From Flavobacteriales bacterium (GTDB lineage: Bacteria; Bacteroidota; Bacteroidia; Flavobacteriales; Flavobacteriaceae), in NCBI GenBank assembly GCA_017303755.1, contig JAFLBS010000001.1:124001-188000 (forward strand): DNA of 64,000 nucleotides, in the 5' to 3' direction. Under the pieces are notes generated by a model that saw nothing but the letters and a program-made list of their open reading frames with translations, made no database searches and had not been told where the DNA came from. Each line of letters starts with the position of its first letter. The stretch's first letter is position 1. Positions 24,860 through 34,996 of the stretch are shown here, piece after piece. The translations under genes were made by a program, and so were the position numbers.

Positions 24860-27496
24860 TTACTTTATAAAATCTACCGCTTTTTCCAAAGCTTCTTTAA
24901 TTCCAGCAGCATTTTTTCCTCCAGCTGTGGCAAAGAACGGCTGTCCTCCACCGCCGCCTTGAATGTATTTCCCTAATTCGCGCACCACTTGACCCGCGTT
25001 TAGGTTTTTTTCAGCCACTAATTCTTTTGAAATATAGCAGGTTAACATGGGTTTATCGTCTTCGGAAGTGGCTAAAACCATGAACAAATTAGTTCCTAAT
25101 GTTCCTAATTCATACGCTAAATCTTTCGCGCCTTCTGCGTTCAAATCGACTTGAGTCGCGAGGAATTTCACACCGTTGAGCTCTTGCAATTGCGAAGCCA
25201 ACTCACCTTTCAAATTTTTGGCTTTTTCTTTTAATAATTGTTCGATTTGCTTCTTTAATTTGGCATTATCCTCTTGCAAAGAAACTACAGCTTTCATAGT
25301 ATCTTGCGGGTTTTTCAACGCTTCTTTTATTGATGCTAAAGCACTTTCTTGTTGGTTGAAGAATTCTTTTACCGCATCACCCGTTATCGCTTCAATACGA
25401 CGAATTCCAGCTGCCACTGCGCCTTCCGAAATAATTTTGAAATGCCAGATATCAGCTGTGTTTTTTACGTGAATTCCACCACACAATTCTTTACTGTCGC
25501 CAAATTCAATCATACGCACGTTGTCGCCATATTTCTCACCAAACAACGCCATGGCGCCTTTATCTAACGCTTCTTGAATTGGAATGTTTCTGTGTTCCAC
25601 TAATTGCAATTGTGCTTCAATTTGCGCATTTACGTTGGCTTCCACTTTCTGAATTTCTTCGTCAGTTACTTTTGAAAAATGTGAGAAGTCGAAACGCAAA
25701 TAATTCGGATTCACCAACGAACCTTTTTGCTCCACATGCGTTCCTAAAATACTTCTCAACGCCAAATGCATTAAGTGCGTCGCCGAGTGATTTTTAGAAG
25801 TGGATGTTCGTAAATCGGTGTTTACTTTAGCCACAAAATTAGCTTCCACATTTTCGGGAAGTTGTTTGGCAAAATGTATTATTAAATTATTTTCTTTTTT
25901 AGTATCAATGATGTCGATGATTTCGTTAGCAGAAACTAAAACACCTTTATCGCCTACTTGTCCACCGCCTTCAGGATAAAACGGAGTATTATCGAGAACG
26001 ATTTGGTATAAAATTCCGTCTTTTTTGGAATCTACTTTACGGATGCGCGTAATTTTCACATCATTCTCCGTTTGATCATAACCTACGAATGTTTCAACGT
26101 TACCTGGAATCAACACCGACCAATCTTCGGTAGAAACTTCGGATGCAGCACGCGAACGGTCTTTTTGTTTTTTCAGCTCGGCTTCAAATTCCACTTCGTT
26201 GTACGTCATTCCTTTTTCTTTCAGGATTAACGCCGTTAAATCTTTTGGAAAACCAAATGTATCATAAAGTTCAAATGCCTTGACTCCCGAAACTTCATTT
26301 CCTTTTGTTTCAGAAATTACATTTTCCAGCAATTGTAATCCTTGATCTAAAGTGCGTAAAAACGACGCTTCTTCTTCGCGAATCACATTGGTAACTAATT
26401 GCTGTTGTGATTTGATTTCAGGGAAGAATTCGCCCATTTGATTCGCCAACACTTCTACCAATTTATTGATAAACGGTTCTTTGGTATTCAAGAATGTGAA
26501 ACCATAACGAATGGCACGACGCAAAATACGACGAATTACATAACCTGCGTCTTTACTAGAAGGCAATTGACCATCAGCAATAGCAAATGCAACTGCACGC
26601 ACGTGATCTACAATTACGCGGATGGCGATGTTGGTTTTGTTTTGTTCTTCAGTTACGTTTTTAACTTCGTTGGAAGTATATTTATATCCTGTGATTTGTT
26701 CTACTTTTTCAATTAAAGGTGTAAAAACATCGGTGTCGTAATTGGATGTTTTACCTTGCAATGCCATACACAAACGCTCAAATCCCATTCCGGTATCAAC
26801 GTGTTGCGCTGGCAATTTTTCTAAAGAACCATCGGCTTTTCGATTGAATTCCATGAACACATTGTTCCAAATTTCAATCACTTGTGGATGATCGTTATTC
26901 ACTAAACTTTTTCCTGAAACTTGTGCTTTTTCTTCTTCAGTGCGCAAATCAACGTGAATTTCGGAACACGGACCACACGGACCTTGATCACCCATTTCCC
27001 AGAAGTTGTCTTTTTTATTTCCGAGGATGATGCGGTCTTCATCGATTAGACCTTTCCAAATGTCCCATGCTTCTTGATCGAAAGGAACATTTTCTTCCGG
27101 ATTTCCTTCGAAAACGGAAACGTATAAATTCTCTTTTGGAATTTTGTATACTTCAGTTAATAATTGCCACGCCCAATTGATGGCTTCTTTTTTGAAATAA
27201 TCGCCAAACGACCAGTTGCCCAACATTTCAAACATGGTATGATGGTAGGTATCAAAACCTACATCTTCCAAGTCGTTGTGCTTACCTGAAACACGAAGAC
27301 ATTTTTGCGTATCGGCTATTCTTGGGCTTTTGGGAGTTCCGTTGCCTAAGAAAAATTCTTTGAATTGCGCCATACCCGAATTGTTGAACATTAGAGTTGG
27401 ATCGTCTTTAAGAACGATTGGTGCAGACGGAACGATTAAGTGTCCGTTGTTTTCGAAGAATTGTAAAAACTGTTTACGAATGTCTTGTGATTTCAT
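24860..27496 (-). CDS. alaS: Alanine--tRNA ligase
   Basis: An 878-residue cytoplasmic synthetase of normal length that charges tRNA-Ala. Class II catalytic core at the N-terminus ([40 protein letters not shown]), then the tRNA-recognition region, an editing domain with [12 protein letters not shown] and the CGGIHV zinc/editing motif, and a C-terminal DHHA1 region with [14 protein letters not shown]. It is monocistronic with its own terminator. A palindromic repeat lies 19 bases upstream of the ATG, within the probable leader. Confidence 0.98.
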   Translation of the reverse strand: MKSQDIRKQFLQFFENNGHLIVPSAPIVLKDDPTLMFNNSGMAQFKEFFLGNGTPKSPRIADTQKCLRVSGKHNDLEDVGFDTYHHTMFEMLGNWSFGDYFKKEAINWAWQLLTEVYKIPKENLYVSVFEGNPEENVPFDQEAWDIWKGLIDEDRIILGNKKDNFWEMGDQGPCGPCSEIHVDLRTEEEKAQVSGKSLVNNDHPQVIEIWNNVFMEFNRKADGSLEKLPAQHVDTGMGFERLCMALQGKTSNYDTDVFTPLIEKVEQITGYKYTSNEVKNVTEEQNKTNIAIRVIVDHVRAVAFAIADGQLPSSKDAGYVIRRILRRAIRYGFTFLNTKEPFINKLVEVLANQMGEFFPEIKSQQQLVTNVIREEEASFLRTLDQGLQLLENVISETKGNEVSGVKAFELYDTFGFPKDLTALILKEKGMTYNEVEFEAELKKQKDRSRAASEVSTEDWSVLIPGNVETFVGYDQTENDVKITRIRKVDSKKDGILYQIVLDNTPFYPEGGGQVGDKGVLVSANEIIDIIDTKKENNLIIHFAKQLPENVEANFVAKVNTDLRTSTSKNHSATHLMHLALRSILGTHVEQKGSLVNPNYLRFDFSHFSKVTDEEIQKVEANVNAQIEAQLQLVEHRNIPIQEALDKGAMALFGEKYGDNVRMIEFGDSKELCGGIHVKNTADIWHFKIISEGAVAAGIRRIEAITGDAVKEFFNQQESALASIKEALKNPQDTMKAVVSLQEDNAKLKKQIEQLLKEKAKNLKGELASQLQELNGVKFLATQVDLNAEGAKDLAYELGTLGTNLFMVLATSEDDKPMLTCYISKELVAEKNLNAGQVVRELGKYIQGGGGGQPFFATAGGKNAAGIKEALEKAVDFIK

Positions 27497-27509
27497 TATT
27501 TTTTTGTTT

Positions 27510-27535
27510 TTGAAGGGACAAGTCGCGACTTGTCC
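27510..27535. repeat. Palindromic repeat, copy 1, upstream of alaS
   Basis: GGACAAGTCGCGACTTGTCC (27516-27535) is a perfect 20-bp palindrome. With six flanking bases (TTGAAG) it is identical to 54721-54746, upstream of kynU. In each case it lies 16-19 bases before a minus-strand start codon, so it would form a hairpin in the mRNA leader. Confidence 0.85.
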
Positions 27536-27578
27536 TTACTTGTATAGAAAATTAGATTGAACTACAAGGTTTCTTGAT

Positions 27579-27703
27579 TAGCCCCGATTGCAGTGGAAAT
27601 CCTTTTTTGTTTATAAAAACCCTTCGACTGTGTTTCGTCTACGCTCAACATAAACTTCTCAGGGTGACAGAACAAAAAAGATTGCAACGGAAAGCGGGAA
27701 CAA
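27579..27703. repeat. Flavobacterial interspersed repeat, copy A, with a nested palindromic repeat
   Basis: Starts TAGCCCCGATTGCAGTGGAAATCC and ends AAAAAGATTGCAACGGAAAGCGGGA; copies with the same head lie at 46666 and 54914. Between its arms (about 27620-27671) sits a second element, CCCTTCGACTG...CTCAGGGTGACAG, itself a degenerate palindrome. The rest of the 336-base gap between alaS and the peptidase gene holds the palindrome near alaS and a possible promoter. Confidence 0.65.
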
Positions 27704-27769
27704 GAGTTACTGAAAAAAGTAAGGCATCTGCTTCAAAAAATAAAATTAGATTTAGTTTGAAACATTTCT

Positions 27770-27777
27770 TAAATTTG
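27770..27777 (+). promoter_or_regulatory. Possible -7 box of the M23 peptidase operon
   Basis: TAAATTTG fits TAnnTTTG; a TTG at 27757-27759 is closer than usual for -33. Predicted leader about 50 bases. Single-motif support only. Confidence 0.35.
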
Positions 27778-27832
27778 TTCGTATAACCATTGTTATTCTT
27801 AAAACCAGCACAAAAATAGTATAAAATAAAAG

Positions 27833-28810
27833 ATGGCGAAAAAAGTAAAGTATTATTTCGACACAGAAAGTTTAGCTTATCGAAAAATAAAGACTAAAAA
27901 GTCGAAAAAAATTGCTTACGTCGCTTTGTTTTTACTTGCATCTGCCTTATTTGGCTTTGTTTGTTTTGTGCTTTTTATGAATGTACCTTTTTTGGAAACA
28001 CCGAGAGATAAGATTCAGGGTCGCGAAATTGAGACTATGAAGTTGAATTATGCGATTTTGAACAAGGAGATTGACCAATTGAATGATGCGATGGCTGCTT
28101 TGGAAGACAGAGATGATAATTTGTATCGAGCTTACTTTAACTCATCACCGATTCCGCTTGAGAAAAGAAAAGAAGGCATTAGTAAAAAAAGGTACAAAGA
28201 ATTAGAAGGTTTTAATAATTCAGATTTGGTGATCAACACCACTAAACGAATTGACGTTCTGAAAAAGCAGTTGGCAATACAATCGAAATCATTGGATCAG
28301 ATTTTGGTTTTGGCTAAGGCAAAAGACAAGTTGTTGTCGGCGATTCCGGCGATTCAACCTGTAAAAAATGAGGATTTGACACGAATGGCATCGGGTTTTG
28401 GATATCGAAGTGACCCGTTTACCAAAGCACGAAAAATGCACCAAGGAATGGATTTTACAGCGGCTAATGGAACTCCGATTTACGCTACTGGCGATGGTGT
28501 GGTAAAAAATGCTGATAATTCGCTTTCGGGTTACGGAAATCACATTGAAATAACGCATGGATTTGGCTATCTGACGTTGTATGCGCATTTGAGCAAATAC
28601 AATGTTCGTCCAGGACAACAAGTAAAACGTGGTGATGTAATTGGATTTGTGGGAAGCACAGGAAGAAGTCAGGCAGCACATTTGCATTATGAAGTTCACA
28701 AAGACGGTCAACCTGTGAATCCGATTAATTTTTATTACGGAACTATTTCGGCCGAAGAATATGTTGTGATTGCGAAATTGGCGAATCAGGAAAATCAGTC
28801 GCTGGATTAG
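27833..28810 (+). CDS. M23 family metallopeptidase (LytM-type), membrane-anchored
   Basis: A 325-residue protein with one membrane helix (about 26-48), a coiled-coil region (about 65-165) and a LytM/M23 domain (about 185-310). Zinc ligands are visible: His203 and Asp207 in MHQGMDF, and His285 in HLHYE. It would cut peptidoglycan cross-links or act as an EnvC-type scaffold from the periplasmic face. It lies 33 bases before the MerR gene and is probably in the same transcript. Confidence 0.94.
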   Translation: MAKKVKYYFDTESLAYRKIKTKKSKKIAYVALFLLASALFGFVCFVLFMNVPFLETPRDKIQGREIETMKLNYAILNKEIDQLNDAMAALEDRDDNLYRAYFNSSPIPLEKRKEGISKKRYKELEGFNNSDLVINTTKRIDVLKKQLAIQSKSLDQILVLAKAKDKLLSAIPAIQPVKNEDLTRMASGFGYRSDPFTKARKMHQGMDFTAANGTPIYATGDGVVKNADNSLSGYGNHIEITHGFGYLTLYAHLSKYNVRPGQQVKRGDVIGFVGSTGRSQAAHLHYEVHKDGQPVNPINFYYGTISAEEYVVIAKLANQENQSLD

Positions 28811-28843
28811 TGATCAGTGTTCAAAATTAAAAAAAGAAAAAAC

Positions 28844-29176
28844 ATGCATATAGAGCTTTCAAAAGACAAACGGTATTTTAGTATTGGCGAAGTGGCAACT
28901 GCTTTTGATGTCAATGCGTCGCTGATTCGGTTTTGGGACAAAGAATTCGACATCTTAAAACCCAAGAAAAATGCCAAAGGTAACCGTATGTTCACTCAGG
29001 AAGACGTTAAGAATTTACAATTGATTTATCATTTGGTGAAGGAACGCGGATTTACATTGGAAGGTGCTAAAACCCATTTGAAAGAGAATCAGAAAAAGAC
29101 CTTGGATAAGTTTGAAATTATTAGCAAACTGGAAGGAATTAAAGCCGAATTAACCAATATTAAAAACAATTTATAA
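28844..29176 (+). CDS. MerR-type transcriptional regulator
   Basis: About 110 residues from the ATG at 28844 (MHIELSKDKRYFSIGEVA); nine further in-frame codons upstream have no family counterpart. Winged helix HTH (about 10-80) with SIGEVATAFDVNASLIRFWDKEF, then a short C-terminal helix. No Cys-based effector site or large ligand domain, so its signal is unknown. It follows the M23 peptidase gene, an arrangement common in Bacteroidota. Confidence 0.92.
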   Translation: MHIELSKDKRYFSIGEVATAFDVNASLIRFWDKEFDILKPKKNAKGNRMFTQEDVKNLQLIYHLVKERGFTLEGAKTHLKENQKKTLDKFEIISKLEGIKAELTNIKNNL

Positions 29177-29177
29177 C

Positions 29178-29468
29178 GTGAACGATAAACTTAAAATCAC
29201 CTTTTTTGCCTATCTTATTCTGACTATAGTAGGCGCTTTTATGAAGCTCAGTGATATTGACTTTTCTAGTGTTGTAATGTCAATTGGAATAGCATCATTG
29301 GTTATATTTATTTTTTTATCATTATCAGAAATATACCAATCAACACGAATTGATGGAACGGAAAAATTCATGTGGACAGTAGGCATGCTTCTTCTCTCTT
29401 TTTTTGCTGGGATTGCCTATTTGATTTGGGGTAGAAAAAGAATTATTACTCCATCACTTAAGTATTAA
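29178..29468 (+). CDS. Small integral membrane protein, PLDc_N-like C-terminus
   Basis: 96 residues starting with GTG one base after the MerR stop. Three hydrophobic segments (about 7-24, 32-50, 64-84), the last reading WTVGMLLLSFFAGIAYLIWGRKR, which resembles the PLDc_N helix and its W...P-G-Y...GR pattern. Function unknown; tight spacing points to the same transcript as the regulator. Confidence 0.65.
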   Translation: MNDKLKITFFAYLILTIVGAFMKLSDIDFSSVVMSIGIASLVIFIFLSLSEIYQSTRIDGTEKFMWTVGMLLLSFFAGIAYLIWGRKRIITPSLKY

Positions 29469-29516
29469 AATTTAAATCAAAACAAAATAATAAATAAACT
29501 TTAAACAATAGAAATT

Positions 29517-30125
29517 ATGAGAAAATTTTTGCCAGTTATAGTAATCGTTGGCCTTTTAGTAATCGGGTTCATGTGGTACATGGGAATTAAGAACGGTGCT
29601 TTAGGTGTAAATCAAGAAGTAAACAAAGAATGGGGAAATGTGGAAACATCGTACCAAAGAAGAAATGACCTTATTGGAAACTTAGTAAAAACCGTTCAAG
29701 GTTCGGCTGATTTTGAAAAGTCAACTTTAGAAGCGGTAATCAAAGCGCGTTCAGAAGCGACATCGGTTAAAATTGATCCTACCAACATGACTCCAGAGCA
29801 ATTGACGCAATTCAACCAAGCTCAAGGAAATTTGAACAGTTCTTTATCTCGATTATTAGTAACTGTTGAGCAATATCCTGATTTAAAAGCCAACCAAAAC
29901 TTCTTAAAATTACAAGACGAATTGGCCAGTACTGAAAATCAAATTTTAACTGCAAGAACACGTTTTAACGAATCAGTTAAGTCGTATAATAATTATGTAT
30001 TGAGAATGCCAAACAGTTGGTTTTTGGGTGAATACAAAGAAAAACCATACTTTGATGCTGTTGCTGGTGCTGAAAAACCTGTTGATGTAGAATTCAATTT
30101 CGATAAAAAAGCAGAAACAAAATAA
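29517..30125 (+). CDS. LemA family protein
   Basis: 202 residues with an N-terminal membrane helix (about 5-22) and a helical LemA domain containing NKEWGNVETSYQRRNDLIGNLV, VIKARSEA, FNQAQGNLNSSLSRLLVTVEQYPDLKAN and FNESVKSYNNY. LemA proteins commonly pair with TPM-domain proteins, as here: the stop codon overlaps the next start by one base (TAATG). Its precise role is unassigned in the family. Confidence 0.96.
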   Translation: MRKFLPVIVIVGLLVIGFMWYMGIKNGALGVNQEVNKEWGNVETSYQRRNDLIGNLVKTVQGSADFEKSTLEAVIKARSEATSVKIDPTNMTPEQLTQFNQAQGNLNSSLSRLLVTVEQYPDLKANQNFLKLQDELASTENQILTARTRFNESVKSYNNYVLRMPNSWFLGEYKEKPYFDAVAGAEKPVDVEFNFDKKAETK

Positions 30126-30565
30126 TGTCGAAAGTAGAAGATTTTTTAACAAAAGCCGAAGAAGCTGAAATTGTAGAAGCAATTCGTTTGGCCGAAAAAA
30201 ATACTTCGGGAGAAATTCGCGTGCATTTAGAAAAGAAAACTTCCATTGCTCCGATTGAACGAGCGGTGGAAGTATTTCACGAATTGCAAATGGATCAAAC
30301 CCAACTGCGCAATGGTGTGATCATTTATGTAGCTGTAAACAGTAAACAATTTGCTATTTATGGTGATAAAGGTATCAATGATGTGGTTGCAGATGATTTT
30401 TGGAACAGCACCAAAGACATCATGTTGGAACACTTTAAAAACGGCAGAAACAAGCAAGCATTGGTTGATGGAATTGAGCATGCTGGAGAACAACTCAAAA
30501 AGTATTTCCCTCATTACGATGGTAACACTAACGAACTATCCAACGAAATATCAAAAGGAGAATGA
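30125..30565 (+). CDS. TPM-domain protein (TPM_phosphatase), soluble
   Basis: 146 residues with no signal or membrane helix. TPM-domain motifs are present: AEEAEIVEAIRLAEKNTSGEIRVHLE, LRNGVIIYVAVNSKQFAIYGDKGIN and HAGEQLKKYFPH. It overlaps LemA by one base and the larger TPM gene by four bases. It probably works with those membrane partners on the cytoplasmic side. Confidence 0.92.
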   Translation: MSKVEDFLTKAEEAEIVEAIRLAEKNTSGEIRVHLEKKTSIAPIERAVEVFHELQMDQTQLRNGVIIYVAVNSKQFAIYGDKGINDVVADDFWNSTKDIMLEHFKNGRNKQALVDGIEHAGEQLKKYFPHYDGNTNELSNEISKGE

Positions 30566-31359
30566 TACAGTTTATTATAAAAATAACACGATTCCTTTTG
30601 ATAATAGCACTTTTGTTGTTGTGTCAATTGGGTTTTGCTCAGTTTACCATTCCTGAGAAGCCAAGTAAACAAACATCGGTTTACGATTATGCCAATCTAC
30701 TTTCTGCTTCGGAGAAAACGCAATTAGAAGAAAAGTTAGTTCGTTATTCGGATTCAACCACTACTCAAATTGTTGTTGCGACTGTTCCCACCATCAATGG
30801 AGAAGATATTGGGATTTTAACTCCAAAATGGGCTCACGAATGGGGAATTGGTCAATCAAAAGAAGACAACGGTGTTTTCATTTTACTAGCAGCACAAGAA
30901 CGAAAAATATGGATTTCGCCTGGTTATGGTTTAGAAGATCGATTGACCGCTGGAATTAATGGTGAAATTATACGCAATGTAATCATTCCCGAATTTAAAG
31001 CCGGAAGTTATTACAACGGTTTAGACAAAGGAACTGACGAACTTTTCAAAGTTTTTGCCGGGAAATATAAAGGTGAACGCATTACAGAAAGTGATAGTGA
31101 TTTTTTCCCAATAGTAGTTTTAATTATCGTTTTCATCATCATTATAATTATTGCTTCCAAAAACAAAGGAGGAAATTCGGGCAACAAATCAGGAAGTACA
31201 CCAAGTTTACTCGACATTATTATTTTGAGTAATATGGGAAGAAGCAGTGGCGGTGGCGGATTTGGAGGAGGTTCGTCTGGTGGCGGCTTCGGCGGAGGTT
31301 TTGGTGGCGGCTTCGGTGGTGGCGGATTTTCTGGTGGTGGAGCTGGCGGAAGTTGGTAG
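30562..31359 (+). CDS. TPM-domain membrane protein with Gly/Ser-rich tail (YgcG-like)
   Basis: 265 residues: signal peptide (about 1-24, GFAQ), TPM domain (about 35-165) with VYDYANLLSASEKTQLEEKL, WGIGQSKEDNGVFILLAAQERKIWISPGYGLEDRLT, a membrane helix (about 178-193) and a tail of Gly-Gly-Phe repeats. Overlaps the preceding TPM gene by an ATGA, confirming the operon. Gly-rich tails of this form are usual for YgcG-type members. Confidence 0.93.
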   Translation: MIQFIIKITRFLLIIALLLLCQLGFAQFTIPEKPSKQTSVYDYANLLSASEKTQLEEKLVRYSDSTTTQIVVATVPTINGEDIGILTPKWAHEWGIGQSKEDNGVFILLAAQERKIWISPGYGLEDRLTAGINGEIIRNVIIPEFKAGSYYNGLDKGTDELFKVFAGKYKGERITESDSDFFPIVVLIIVFIIIIIIASKNKGGNSGNKSGSTPSLLDIIILSNMGRSSGGGGFGGGSSGGGFGGGFGGGFGGGGFSGGGAGGSW

Positions 31360-31366
31360 TTATTAT

Positions 31367-32140
31367 ATGAAGAAATTAATTATCCTTTTTATAATGATTG
31401 TTTCTCAATCATATTCTCAATCTAGTCCCAGTGGTTTGAGCAAAAATGAAATTCTTAATTACATTAAAGAATTAGACTCTATCATTTCATCAAATCCAAC
31501 TGCACTTGATTATTATCTCAGAGGTGTCCAGAAATACCATCTTAAAGAATATTATGATGCTATTGAAGATTTTGACATAAGCATTAATATTGACCAAACG
31601 TCGAAGGAAAGCTATTTTTACCGAGGCATGTGTCAAGAAAATTTAAAATTTTATAAAAAGGCATTAAATGACTACAACCAAAGTTTGATGTTAGACCCAA
31701 ATTACGAAGACGCAATTTCAAGAAGAGCTTATTGCAAAACTATTTTAAATGATTTTGAAGGAGCTATAAAAGATTATGACTTACTCATTCAATTAAAACC
31801 AAGCTCAACAAGTTTTAACAACAGAGGATTAGCTTACACTAAAATAAATCAAAGTTCGAAATCAATTTCTGATTTTAGCAAAGCATTAGAATTGGATCCA
31901 AAAAACATTGAAGCACTTGAAAATAGAGCATTGGCCAAAGCAATGATCAATGACAAAACATCCATAAATGATTTCAATAGAGTAATTGAATTAGAACCAA
32001 AAAATGCTAAAGCATACTATAATAGAGCAATATACACTATCAATTACAAAATAAAAGGTGATTATTGTGCCGATTTAAGGAAATCACTATCGTTAGGGTT
32101 TGAAGAAGCTGAGAAAATTTTAAAAGAAGTATGTAAATAA
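31367..32140 (+). CDS. Secreted TPR-repeat protein
   Basis: About 257 residues from the ATG at 31367, where MKKLIILFIMIVSQSYSQ is a signal peptide; in-frame codons further upstream overlap the Gly-rich tail of the previous gene and lack sense. About six TPR units follow, with YFYRGMCQENLKFYKKALNDYNQSLMLDP-type repeats. Seven bases after the TPM gene stop, so in the same operon, ending at a bidirectional terminator. Binding partner unknown. Confidence 0.88.
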   Translation: MKKLIILFIMIVSQSYSQSSPSGLSKNEILNYIKELDSIISSNPTALDYYLRGVQKYHLKEYYDAIEDFDISINIDQTSKESYFYRGMCQENLKFYKKALNDYNQSLMLDPNYEDAISRRAYCKTILNDFEGAIKDYDLLIQLKPSSTSFNNRGLAYTKINQSSKSISDFSKALELDPKNIEALENRALAKAMINDKTSINDFNRVIELEPKNAKAYYNRAIYTINYKIKGDYCADLRKSLSLGFEEAEKILKEVCK

Positions 32141-32141
32141 A

Positions 32142-32173
32142 AAAACGCCTTTCGATTGAAAGGCGTTTTTTTT
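32142..32173. terminator. Bidirectional intrinsic terminator
   Basis: AAAACGCCTTTC and GAAAGGCGTTTT form a 12-bp perfect stem with a GATT loop, flanked by A and T runs on both sides. It separates two convergent operons (TPM/TPR from the left, TonB/TPR from the right). Confidence 0.92.
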
Positions 32174-32188
32174 ATAATGGAATCTCTG

Positions 32189-33853
32189 TTATTTTAATGT
32201 TTTTAAAGCATCGAGAGCAAAGGTATTTGCAGAATCCAATTCAAGAGTCTTGTTCAATAACTCTTTTGCTTTTGCTTTATCATTAGCAGAGTAAAAAACT
32301 GCCATATTATTGTATGATTCGATCATTTTAGCTTTGTTTTTGGTCACTTCTTCAGCACCTTTTCCAATGATTAAATCAACATATTTCTGGAAATTTTCAA
32401 CCATGATATCGTTTTTCTCCAAAGTGCTATTAATTCTTGCTTTGTATAAATACGCTTCTTGATAATTTGGAGTAGCTTTGATTACATTATCCATAGCAAC
32501 ATTAGCTTTATCTAAAGAAACTGTATCAATCGTTTTAAGATCTTTTCCTCTATTGTTTGTAATAACACTTAATCCGTAGTAAATATTATCTTCTAAGAAG
32601 TTTTTAGACTCAGGATTAGAAATGGCAATTTCAAAAACAGTTTGAGCAACAGTATACATTTTCTTTGAAAAGTAATCCTTACCAATTTCGTTTAGCGCAT
32701 TAGTTAATGAAGGTGACATTTCTACACCTTTTTTAAGATTATCCGTACCTGCTGTCATTAAGGTAGCATCAACTGTTTTAGCATCAACATTTACAGCTTT
32801 TTTGATTTGAGCCAATCCTAAATAATAGTAATCACCACCAATAATTTTATTTGAACCTTTAGCAATGAACTCAGACAATGAACTAATTGCACCGTCAATG
32901 TTTCCATTTTCATACGAAGCATACCCTAAGTAACGTAAAATTCTAGGGTTAACTTTGTCCAATTTCTTCATTTCATTAGCCTCAACTTCTAAAGCTTTAT
33001 AATCTTTTGCTAAGATTAAAAAGTCGGCATGACGCATACGAGAAGACAAAGAGTAATCCGTTAGTTTCATGTATTTTTCGTAATTAGCCAATGCTTTTGC
33101 AATGTTCTCAGTGTACGTTTTTGGTTGATTATTAGCCCAATAATAGTAGGTTTCAGCTAATTCTCTATAAACTGGACCATAATTTGAGTTCAAACTCACC
33201 ACTTCATCGTAGGCTTTCACAGCTTCTGTATAGGCTTTAGCACCTTTTAGTAAAACACCCAATTGCATTTTAGCACGAATCATCGATGGATCGAGTTGAT
33301 ACGCTGAACGATAGGCTGAATACGCTTCATTTTGGTTTTTGTTTCCATAATAAGCATCTCCAAGAGCTAAAAATACTTCAGCTGAATTTGGGTTTTTAAG
33401 TTTAGCATTCTCTAAAATTGCTATTGCCGATTTATAATCTGGTTTATCAGAATTGGTATAAGCTTGAGCAATATATACAAGTTCTTCAAATTCTTTCTTT
33501 TTCAAGCTACTAGCTACACCATCAAATTTGGATTTAGCTGCACTAGTATTTCCATTATTTAAATCCAGATGACCCAAACCAATCGCATTAAATCTTGAAC
33601 CTTCTTCTGCGGCTGCACCTTTGTCAAAATAAATTTTTGCAGAATCTTCACTATTTTGTTTTAAATAAATAGTTCCTAACAAAAAGGCTGCTTTACCACT
33701 TGAAGGTTTAGCTTGAAGAATACCTTTTAACATTGATTTTGCCTTTTCATACTGTTCAGCATCAATTATTTTCTTAGCTGCATCAACGTCTTGAGCATAG
33801 TTGAATGCAGATGTAGCTAACATTGCAATACTGAAAATCTTTAATTTGTTCAT
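32189..33853 (-). CDS. Exported TPR-repeat protein, last gene of the TonB operon
   Basis: A 554-residue protein with signal peptide (about 1-20) and TPR repeats along most of its length, e.g. SAEVFLALGDAYYGNKNQNEAYSAYRSAYQLDP. It starts 22 bases after the PstS-like lipoprotein gene and ends 15 bases before a terminator, so it closes the operon. Likely a periplasmic scaffold linked to TonB-energised transport; no partner can be read from sequence. Confidence 0.88.
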   Translation of the reverse strand: MNKLKIFSIAMLATSAFNYAQDVDAAKKIIDAEQYEKAKSMLKGILQAKPSSGKAAFLLGTIYLKQNSEDSAKIYFDKGAAAEEGSRFNAIGLGHLDLNNGNTSAAKSKFDGVASSLKKKEFEELVYIAQAYTNSDKPDYKSAIAILENAKLKNPNSAEVFLALGDAYYGNKNQNEAYSAYRSAYQLDPSMIRAKMQLGVLLKGAKAYTEAVKAYDEVVSLNSNYGPVYRELAETYYYWANNQPKTYTENIAKALANYEKYMKLTDYSLSSRMRHADFLILAKDYKALEVEANEMKKLDKVNPRILRYLGYASYENGNIDGAISSLSEFIAKGSNKIIGGDYYYLGLAQIKKAVNVDAKTVDATLMTAGTDNLKKGVEMSPSLTNALNEIGKDYFSKKMYTVAQTVFEIAISNPESKNFLEDNIYYGLSVITNNRGKDLKTIDTVSLDKANVAMDNVIKATPNYQEAYLYKARINSTLEKNDIMVENFQKYVDLIIGKGAEEVTKNKAKMIESYNNMAVFYSANDKAKAKELLNKTLELDSANTFALDALKTLK

Positions 33854-33875
33854 CTTATTACTATTTAATTTCTAT

Positions 33876-34766
33876 TTAATTTCTAATTCTAATATTTCTA
33901 CCAGGAACTCTTACTGGAGCTAATCCTGATTTAAGTATTATTCGTTGTCCTTTTTCTCCAGATATGAATGATGCAAAGCCCATTCCTAATCCTTCATAAC
34001 CTTGACAATTGATAATATACAAATCACGTGCCAAAGGATAATCACCTGTTGCTATGTTCTCTTGACTTGGAAAAAAGTAGTTATTCGACTTAGATGATTT
34101 AACACTTAACACATTTACTTGTTCAAGAACATCCATCATTTTTAGTGAGGGTTGAAAAATCCAATTCACACCTACAACTCCAATCATCCCGTCATTACTA
34201 GCAACATATTTAAGAACTTCTTCATTAGTCCCGAACGAAAAAACACCATTCTCTGGTAATGAATTCAAGCCCGCTAATTTAGTAATATATTCAACATTAC
34301 TAGAATTAGGATTATCAAAAACCAATCCTTTAATTTTATTTTTTTCTCCTTTCAGAAAACGAACTATTTCATCTACAGAAATTAAAGTATCGTTTGATCG
34401 TGTATTCATTACAAATGCGATAGCATCTTTTGCAAAAACTGTCGTTCTTGGAACAATCTTCTTTTGCTTGAATAATTTCTCTTCATCTGAAGATAATTTT
34501 CTAGGCAACACAATTACATCAGCTACTCCTTTTGACAAAGATAAGACAGCTTCTTTTTCTGACTGTGAGATTAACGTTATTTTAGCATCATATTCGTTTT
34601 GAAAAACGGCTATTTGATCTTCAATGATAGGTGTTAACGTTTCATCAACAAGAATTTTAGTCGTCCCTTGTAATATAGTCTCTTTGTTTTCTTTTTTAGC
34701 GCATGCAAATACAAAAGCAAAAACAACTATTGCAAAGACAATAAAATATTTCATGTATTTTTTCAT
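33876..34766 (-). CDS. PstS-like substrate-binding lipoprotein
   Basis: 296 residues with a lipoprotein signal ending in VFAC and a periplasmic-binding fold: ADVIVLPRKLSSDEEKLFK, AKDAIAFVMN and a GMIGVVGVNW segment as in phosphate-binding PstS proteins. No Pst permease is encoded nearby; in Bacteroidota such proteins often sit in TonB clusters, and the ligand is not necessarily phosphate. The start overlaps the upstream stop (ATGA). Confidence 0.85.
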   Translation of the reverse strand: MKKYMKYFIVFAIVVFAFVFACAKKENKETILQGTTKILVDETLTPIIEDQIAVFQNEYDAKITLISQSEKEAVLSLSKGVADVIVLPRKLSSDEEKLFKQKKIVPRTTVFAKDAIAFVMNTRSNDTLISVDEIVRFLKGEKNKIKGLVFDNPNSSNVEYITKLAGLNSLPENGVFSFGTNEEVLKYVASNDGMIGVVGVNWIFQPSLKMMDVLEQVNVLSVKSSKSNNYFFPSQENIATGDYPLARDLYIINCQGYEGLGMGFASFISGEKGQRIILKSGLAPVRVPGRNIRIRN

Positions 34767-34996
34767 TCTTGATTATTTGAATTATAGAAACGCAAAAGAC
34801 GTGTAAAAGCGTATACAATCATTACTATTCCTAATGCTAAACGATAAGAATAGGGCATTTTCAAAGGTAATTTTTCCCAAAATATTATAGTTAAACCAAA
34901 TGTTAAATATATCAAAAAAAACAAAAACCCTATAAATAGAAGAAATCGCTCTTTAAGCGATTTCTTCATAAAATTATCTTTCAAATTCGGAATCAT
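34763..34996 (-). CDS. Small membrane protein in the TonB operon
   Basis: 77 residues with two membrane helices (about 19-42 and 52-68) and basic ends. Its start overlaps the tonB stop and its stop overlaps the lipoprotein start, so all three are translationally coupled. No family recognised; its conserved operon position suggests a part in TonB energy coupling. Confidence 0.75.
   Translation of the reverse strand: MIPNLKDNFMKKSLKERFLLFIGFLFFLIYLTFGLTIIFWEKLPLKMPYSYRLALGIVMIVYAFTRLLRFYNSNNQE

Noticed and set aside
27574..27786. Small plus-strand open frame between alaS and the M23 gene
   Set aside because: It runs through the interspersed repeats (copy A) and has no family resemblance.
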